From the NCBI GenBank assembly GCA_036785705.1, contig JAWUZG010000015.1, positions 372,001-436,000 on the forward strand: a DNA stretch of 64,000 bases, given 5' to 3'. A program made the translations under genes and the position numbers. This DNA comes from Acanthornis magna (Eukaryota; Chordata; Aves; Passeriformes; Acanthizidae). This document shows, piece after piece, positions 57,694 to 64,000 of this stretch (position 1 is its first letter; each line of letters begins with the position of its first letter). The notes under the pieces were generated by a model, which did no database searches, was not told where the DNA came from, and was given only the letters and a program-made list of their open reading frames with translations.

Positions 57694-59375
57694 TTAGAAG
57701 AAGTGATGAGACACCTGCCAGCATGTTTGTTTGTGCTGCTGTCTTAACTACTAGGCCGAAAATATTCCCAAGGAGGGGAGGAAGAGCTCAGCTGGAATTG
57801 CTGTGCTCTGGGACAGGCTGGGAAGCATTTAGAGGTGACGCCTCAGGGGCAGCCATGCAGTCTGAGTGTGCTCTTCCCTCTGCTCTTCCAGGGAGCTCGA
57901 GGGCTTTCTCACCAGGGACGTTCCTCCAGAGCCCCTGAGGTGAGTAAACTGTGCTTGAGCTGGCTTGGATTTTGAAACTGGTTCTCCATGAGTGGGCACC
58001 GGTTCTTGTGGGATCAGAAGAGGCATCTCAGGGGTACATTGCAATAGGAACAGAATACCTGCCTAACAGCTGGCTGTGGGCTTTCAGGTGCAGTTAGACG
58101 ACAGAGACAGCATGGCTAGTTCCATCACCTGCCGTGACCGTTCCCAGCGTGCACACTCTGGGAACATCCGCTCAGCTCCAACATCCGCTGATGCACAGCA
58201 TCCCTTTGAGTCAGTTCGGAAAGCTGCAGAGAGTGGTGGGCACTTGCAGAGGCGTTTTGAGCAAATAGAGGAGAAATGCAAGAGATTCAAAAGCTGCCTG
58301 CAGCACACAGAAACTCTGATGGAAGGAATTAGAAGGTGAGCTTTTCCCCCTCCTTCTCCTCCTCCTCCTGTGTTCCAGAGGCAATCTGCTTCCAGGTCCG
58401 GGAGTTCTGAGGTGTTCTGGGTGAAGAACTCACCTGCCCTACCATGTGTGGGCCTCAGTGTGGCTGTCGAGCATCTTCCTGTCAGGGCTTTTCATGCTCC
58501 ATTGTGACTCCCAAGACTGTCTGGGAGATGCACAGCGATATTGAAATAGAAGACTCATCCCTCTTGCTTTGCTGCTTCCCTGAATCCTGTTCTTTGGCTG
58601 CCCCTGTCCAGCCCCTGCATCTCACTGAAGGAAGGCAAAATCCTGCCTTCCTTTCCCTTTGCCTCTGGAGGACTTCCTTGGGAGGGAAGGAGCAAGGTCT
58701 TCCTTAGCCCACTGTCCCCAGCTTCATCCTGGAGTGCTGAAGATGGGATCAGTGACTCTTCAGGCCTCTTCATTCTTCTGACCGGGCTTTGTCTCTGCAG
58801 TCACTGTAAAAACTTCAAGAAGTCCAGAGAAAAGCTGCACTAACCCACGGGAATCCCGGAGCCAAGCGCCTTGTGTCTGCGTCAGAAGAACACCAAGCGG
58901 CTGAAGGCAGTGTCAGCCCAATTTGAAAAGGCGGAGCAGCAGGACAGGATGAAGGTTGGTTTAGGAAATGAGACTGGTTTTCCCTTGAAAACTTGTCTTG
59001 CCCCTTCTTGTACAGTGGAGGACTTGGCTGCGCTCGAGGGAGAAGACCCATCATTGCAGAGTGAGCTGGAAGTCAAGAGGCAGACACTGGAGGAATTGCA
59101 GCTTCAGAGGGATCTGCTGGAGCAAGAGAGGGATGATGTTAGCAGGGCTCTGGACACCTTATTCCTAGGCAGCGCCTGTGGGAGTGGGAGTTGTGCCAGC
59201 CAGATCAGCCCAGATGCTGTTTCTGGCTGTAGAAAACAGGGACACTGCTGTGCACACCTGGCTCAGGATGGCACACGCATTTCTTAGCCAGGGAGATGCA
59301 TGTTCATCAGCCAAATGGTAGATGGTTCTGCAGAATTTGTTACTTTGGGCAGCCACAGAGCCCCTAAAACAGGGG

Positions 59376-59613
59376 ACGGAGCTGGGGAAGGGTCTGGAGC
59401 ACAGGTGTGACGAGGAGCAGCTGAGGGAGCTGCGGGGGGCTCAGCCTGGAGAAAAAGAGGCTCAGGGGGCACCTTCTCTCTCTCTACAACTCCCTGTGAC
59501 AGGAAGGTGCAGCAAGGTGAGGGTTGGGCTCTGCTCCCAAGGGAGCAAGGGACAGGACAAGAGGAAAAGGCCCCAAGCTGTGCCAGGGGAGGTTTGGATT
59601 GGGTATTACAGGA
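59376..59613 (+). mobile_element. CR1 LINE fragment, sense, unit 3
   Basis: Copy of 18668-18905 within unit 3. Confidence 0.85.
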
Positions 59614-62600
59614 GAGCTGTGAGAGAATGGTTTGTTTCTGATGGTCACCGTCAGACAGTCTCACTTCTGGAGTATGGGCAAGGTTTGGCAAATACACAGC
59701 AGAGGTTTTGCTTTTGAAGAAAGGAGCTCAAAACCACAGATTAGTCTTCAGGCTTGAATACCACCAAGGGCCATTAGACACCTCTTTTGTTGGTGTGGTT
59801 GACTTCTGGACAGGTGAGAACAGACTCTTCCTTGGTGGCAGGAACACAGCCCTTGGCAAAGCACACGTCCGTCAGAAAGCAGAGGAGCAGCTGTGAGCTG
59901 AGCTGTTCTGCCCAGGCCAGGAGAGCCCTGAGCGCTGCTCCCAGGGCTGGCATCTCCTCGGCTCCAGAGCAGACTGAGAGCTCTGTGCCGCAGCTGCTGT
60001 GGCTGTGCCCGCTGTAAAGCGAGAGGAGGTGGCAGCAGCTGCCTCTCTGCCAGCAGCCAGCCCTGCAGCCACAAGGCTGTGGTGTCAGGAAAGAAGAGTT
60101 GGAGGAGTTTCAAGGCCTCAGCAGTGCTTGAAGGCTCATTCTCCCACTGGGCTTTGTTGCCCACATTGTGCTCTGCTCCTGTGTGGAATGCTGTGTAGTT
60201 TGGCAGAGGGAGAGTTTGCTCCCTGTTTGTGGGCTGGCTGTCCAGGAGCTTGCTGTTCAAAGCAGCTCCTGGCCCAAAGCTGGCCATGGGGAGCTGCTCC
60301 TGCCGTGCCCAGGCAAGGGGAGGCACCACGTGGGGGGTTGGATTTGGCCTGGAAAGGAATGGAGCAGGTGAGCAGAGCGGTGGACTAAACTGAGCAGAGT
60401 TTTGGACCGAGGGCTGAACAGCAGCTGCCCTGCTGGTGCTTCGAGGATGCTTTCCGAGACAGAGATTTCTGAGAGACATCTTTTGCAGTATTTGAAATAA
60501 GGGAATCATCTCCTCTTTGAATACCCAGCAGGCTGATGGAGCAGAAGTGGAGCACATGTACTATCCCTCAGAGACCAGCCTGGGACTTAAGCCACCGGTT
60601 GCAGCACCAGAAAAGGAGAAGACAGTAAAGGCTGAATCAACCACTGAGCCCCGGAGAGCTGGCGAGCAGGTAAAGTGGGCTTTCGCTGCCTCTGCAAAGC
60701 CTCAGGCTCCTCTGCAACACGACACGTTTGCCCAGGCTGTCCTTTGGAGTCCTCTGCTTGTTTCCTTCCCTCTCTGTGTCCCTGCTGTGGGCACACCCTT
60801 TGGTTTTTCTCTCTCTTGTGGCAGCCCATGGCTTTCACCAAGGCACCTTCACTCCGCTGCCTCCCTCCCTGGCCCCGTGTCTCCAGACACACACTGGCCT
60901 CTCTTGCACAGCCCCCAGCAGGAGCTTTTTGCCCCCAGTGTTGCCTGGTGCAATTCAGGGTCTCTGCGCAGAGATGTCCTTGCCTGCATGTCCAGAGGTC
61001 CTTTTGCTCCATGTTTGCTGACAGGTTTCTCGGACCTTTTCTCCCATCCAATGTGCAGGTGCAACAAAAAGGGAGGAGTGCCAAGAAAATATTTGGGACA
61101 TTTGACATCTCGGATGCCAAGAGATTGGATGTGCCCCAGTCTGCCCAGCACAGCAGGTTGACTTCTGGACAGGTGAGAACAGACTCTTCCTTGGTGGCAG
61201 GAACACAGCCCTTGGCAAAACACACGTCCGTCAGAAAGCAGAGGAGCAGCTGTGAGCTGAGCTGTTCTGCCCAGGCCAGGAGAGCCCTGAGCGCTGCTCC
61301 CAGGGCTGGCATCTCCTCGGCTCCAGAGCAGACTGAGAGCTCTGTGCCGCAGCTGCTGTGGCTGTGCCTGCTGCAAAGCGAGAGGAGGTGGCAGCAGCTG
61401 CCTCTCTGCCAGCAGCCAGCCCTGCAGCCACAAGGCTGTGGTGTCAGGAAAGAAGAGTTGGAGGAGTTTCAAGGCCTCAGCAGTGCTTGAAGGCTCATTC
61501 TCCCACTGGGCTTTGTTGCCCACATTGTGCTCTGCTCCTGTGTGGAATGCTGTGTAGTTTGGCAGAGGGAGAGTTTGCTCCCTGTTTGTGGGCTGGCTGT
61601 CCAGGAGCTTGCTGTTCAAATCAGCTCCTGGCCCAAAGCTGGCCATGGGGAGCTGCTCCTGCCGTGCCCAGGCAAGGGGAGGCACCACGTGGGGGGTTGG
61701 ATTTGGCCTGGAAAGGAATGGAGCAGGTGAGCAGAGCGATGGACTAAACTGAGCAGAGTTTTGAACCAAGAGCTGAACAGCAGCTGCCCTGCTGGTGCTT
61801 CGAGGATGCTTTCCGAGACAGAGATTTCTGAGAGACATCTTTTGCAGTATTTGAAATAAGGGAATCATCTCCTCTTTGAATACCCAGCAGGCTGATGGAG
61901 CAGAAGTGGAGCACATGTACTATCCCTCAGAGACCAGCCTGGGACTTAAGCCACCGGTTGCAGCACCAGAAAAGGAGAAGACAGTAAAGGCTGAATCAAC
62001 CACTGAGCCCCGGAGAGCTGGCGAGCAGGTAAAGTGGGCTTTCGCTGCCTCTGCAAAGCCTCAGGCTCCTCTGCAACACGACACTTTTGCCCAGGCAGTG
62101 CTTTGGAGTCCTCTGCTTGTTTCCTTCCCTCTCCGTGTCCCTGCTGTGGGCACACCCTTTGGTTTGTTCTCTCTCTTGTGGCAGCCCATGGCTTTCACCA
62201 AGGCACCTTCACTTTGCTGCCTCCCTCCCTGGCCCCGTGTCTCCAGACACACACTGGCCTCTCTTGCACAGCCCCCAGCAGGAGCTTTTTGCCCCCAGTG
62301 TTGTCTGGTGCAATTCAGGGTCTCTGCAGAGAGATGTCCCTGCCTGCATGTCCAGAGGTCCTTTTGCTCCGTGTTTGCTGACAGGTTTCTCTGACCTTTT
62401 CTCTCATCTAATGTGCAGGTACAACATGAAGGGAGGAGAATCAGAAGTTTTAGGGGAGTCTTCCATCAGGACTACTTTACGTTGCCTGTCTCCCATTCAA
62501 CTTCTGGAAGTGAAGAGTCCTCGAGTTGCTCAGGGAAGCAGCAGCCCTCCTGCTGAGGCATAGCCTGCAGAGAGAGGGGTCAGTTGCCACAGTGTGTGCT

Positions 62601-63144
62601 TTGTAAATCTCTGTTGGCTTCCTAAGTCCTGTCAGAAGTTTCCCTCTTAGACCTGTGATGGCTGAGGGTTGTACTTGGGAAGGCTTTGCCAGCCATGAAC
62701 TGGACTTGTGTCTCAGCTGAGCTCTGTTTGGGGTCATTGTGGGAGCCTGTTCCTTTCCCCTTCGCCAAGGGCAGAGTGTTGGTGAGGGCTGGACTTGGAG
62801 GCTGTGTCTGCCCCGACAGCCGCTACCGTGGGGCTGCAGATGCTCCTGCCAGCGTGGGCTTGTCTGAGCCAGCCCTTGTGTCTCTTTCAGGTGTCCCTGC
62901 TGCTGTCACAGCTTGCTCGAGATGGACAGGACGACCTGAAGAGCTGTGCAGGAGCCACCCTCATTGAGTCACAAGGTGCAGACAGGACCTGCTTACTTCC
63001 TAAACTTCTCAGAGAGGAGCCACGTTGCAGCTGGATGCAGTCAGCCTCAGCCTTCGTCAATAGCTCATGTTTCAGAAGTTGTATAGGTGTAATTTAACTT
63101 TTATAGAACTGTGTTCTGTAGGATGAAGGATATATTTATAGAAA

Positions 63145-63150
63145 AATAAA
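63145..63150 (+). terminator. Poly(A) signal AATAAA, unit 3
   Basis: Same position relative to the last exon-like block as in units 1 and 2. Confidence 0.45.
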
Positions 63151-63505
63151 TAGTTTTTTAGGATCATTATTAAACTCAAAGATCTTTATCAGCATTATTT
63201 ACTACCCAGTACAGAGAACTGTAACTTCTAGTATAGTGCATTATATTTGTAGCAACATTGAAGCACTTCTATTCAAGCCAGCAAAATCCATTCTTAAATC
63301 AAGATTGATGCTACTCCCCCAAACCAACGACCATGGACAACTATTGCTCTCACCCTCAAGGAGTGACCTTGAGGGGCATCCTCATGGCAGGGAGCAATCT
63401 GCAGAAGGGAGACATGTGACATGAGCCATTTTGGTGAGGGCAGGAGAACCATGCCAGGTGTGGAGCTTTTTCATTTGTCCTTAGGAAACTGCAACCTGTT
63501 TTTTC

Positions 63506-64000
63506 TCAGAGTCACCGAATCTCAGGCTGGGTGAGGTTGGAGGCACCTCTGGCGGTCACCTTGCCCAGCCCCCTGCTCCATCAGGGCCACCCAGAGCTGG
63601 CTGCCCAGCATGTGTTCAGGTGGCTTTTGAGTCTCTCCAGGGATGGAGACTGTACCACCTCCCTGGGCACCTGCACCAGTGCTCGGCCACCCTCAGAGTG
63701 CACAAGTGTCTCCTGAGCTCGGAGGGCCCCTCCCGTGTGCCAGTTTGTGCCCGTGGCCCCCGGGGCTGTCCCTGGGCACCGCTGAGCAGAGCCTGGCCCC
63801 GTCCCCTCTGCACCCTGCCCCCGGCTCTTTATCCACAGGGATGAGATGCCCTGAGCCTGCTGTGCTCCAGGCTGGGCAGCGCCAGCTCTCTCAGCCTCTC
63901 CTCACAGCAGAGATGTTCCAGTCCCTCCATCGCCTTCATGGCCCTGTGCCGGACTCTCTGCAGTCTGTCCCTGTCTCCTGCAGTGGGCAGCCCAGCTCTG
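63506..64000 (-). mobile_element. CR1 LINE 3' region, antisense, unit 3 (cut by window end)
   Basis: First half of the same element; it carries GGGCAGCGCCAGC near 63877 and GATGTTCC near 63914 as private changes. Confidence 0.9.

Larger units (their letters stand above)
57892..63150 (+). pseudogene. Coiled-coil-type gene remnant, unit 3
   Basis: Copy of 17184-22442. Blocks at 57892-57939, 58088-58335, 58801-58954, 59014-59168, 60529-60669, 61059-61172, 61888-62028, 62419-62556 and 62891-63097. It differs by an Arg-to-His codon near 58242 in the second block. The shared TAA lies at 58841-58843. Confidence 0.55.
46081..64000 (+). repeat. Macrosatellite unit 3 (incomplete at window end)
   Basis: Third copy, cut by the window after 17,920 bp, inside the antisense CR1 element. 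Its satellite array is 41 bp shorter than that of unit 2: one whole monomer is missing near 52520-52550 and a single base near 53537. It shares the 3-bp-shorter allele near 48209 with unit 1 but shares other variants with unit 2 (for example GAGGTAG at 46832 and CCTCGG at 52681), so its history is mosaic. Confidence 0.97.

Overview
The window looks like avian nuclear DNA. It carries several truncated CR1 LINE fragments typical of birds (both strands, including the conserved 3' end and one reverse-transcriptase stretch), a solo-LTR-like element, GT-AG bounded exons and GC-rich, CpG-bearing promoter-like DNA. Nothing bacterial, viral-genomic or organellar is present. The species cannot be told from the sequence.

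Layout: the 64 kb is two complete and one incomplete copy of one large head-to-tail repeat (a macrosatellite). Unit 1 is 1-25704, unit 2 is 25705-46080 (20,376 bp) and unit 3 runs from 46081 past the window end. Unit 1 is longer by 5,331 bp because of a tandem duplication inside its satellite array. Outside that, units differ by scattered substitutions and a few small indels.

Each unit reads, left to right on the + strand: (a) an AT-rich LTR-like tail; (b) a C-rich then G-rich asymmetric tract with a 12-bp palindrome between them; (c) a CpG/TATA promoter-like block followed by a 66-codon ORF; (d) a broken 3' gene fragment encoding a coiled-coil-like C terminus; (e) an array of a ~40-bp satellite whose consensus monomer can fold as two adjacent hairpins; (f) a CR1 piece and the exons of a coiled-coil-type gene of unknown identity, with an internal 1,359-bp exon-module duplication, premature stops and a poly(A) signal; (g) an antisense CR1, a solo LTR, a CR1 reverse-transcriptase fragment and the next unit.

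The gene parts are all on the + strand and surround the satellite: a C-terminal fragment on its left, 5'-type exons on its right. The stops and apparent frameshifts are shared by all three units, so the gene was broken before amplification. I see no evidence that any long reading frame inside the satellite is coding. The points most worth following are the double-hairpin monomer with CpG-decay variants and a paired stem change, the 5.3-kb duplication whose breakpoint can be bracketed to about 110 bp, the mosaic sharing of variants among units, and the promoter-like block repeated in every unit upstream of the satellite.
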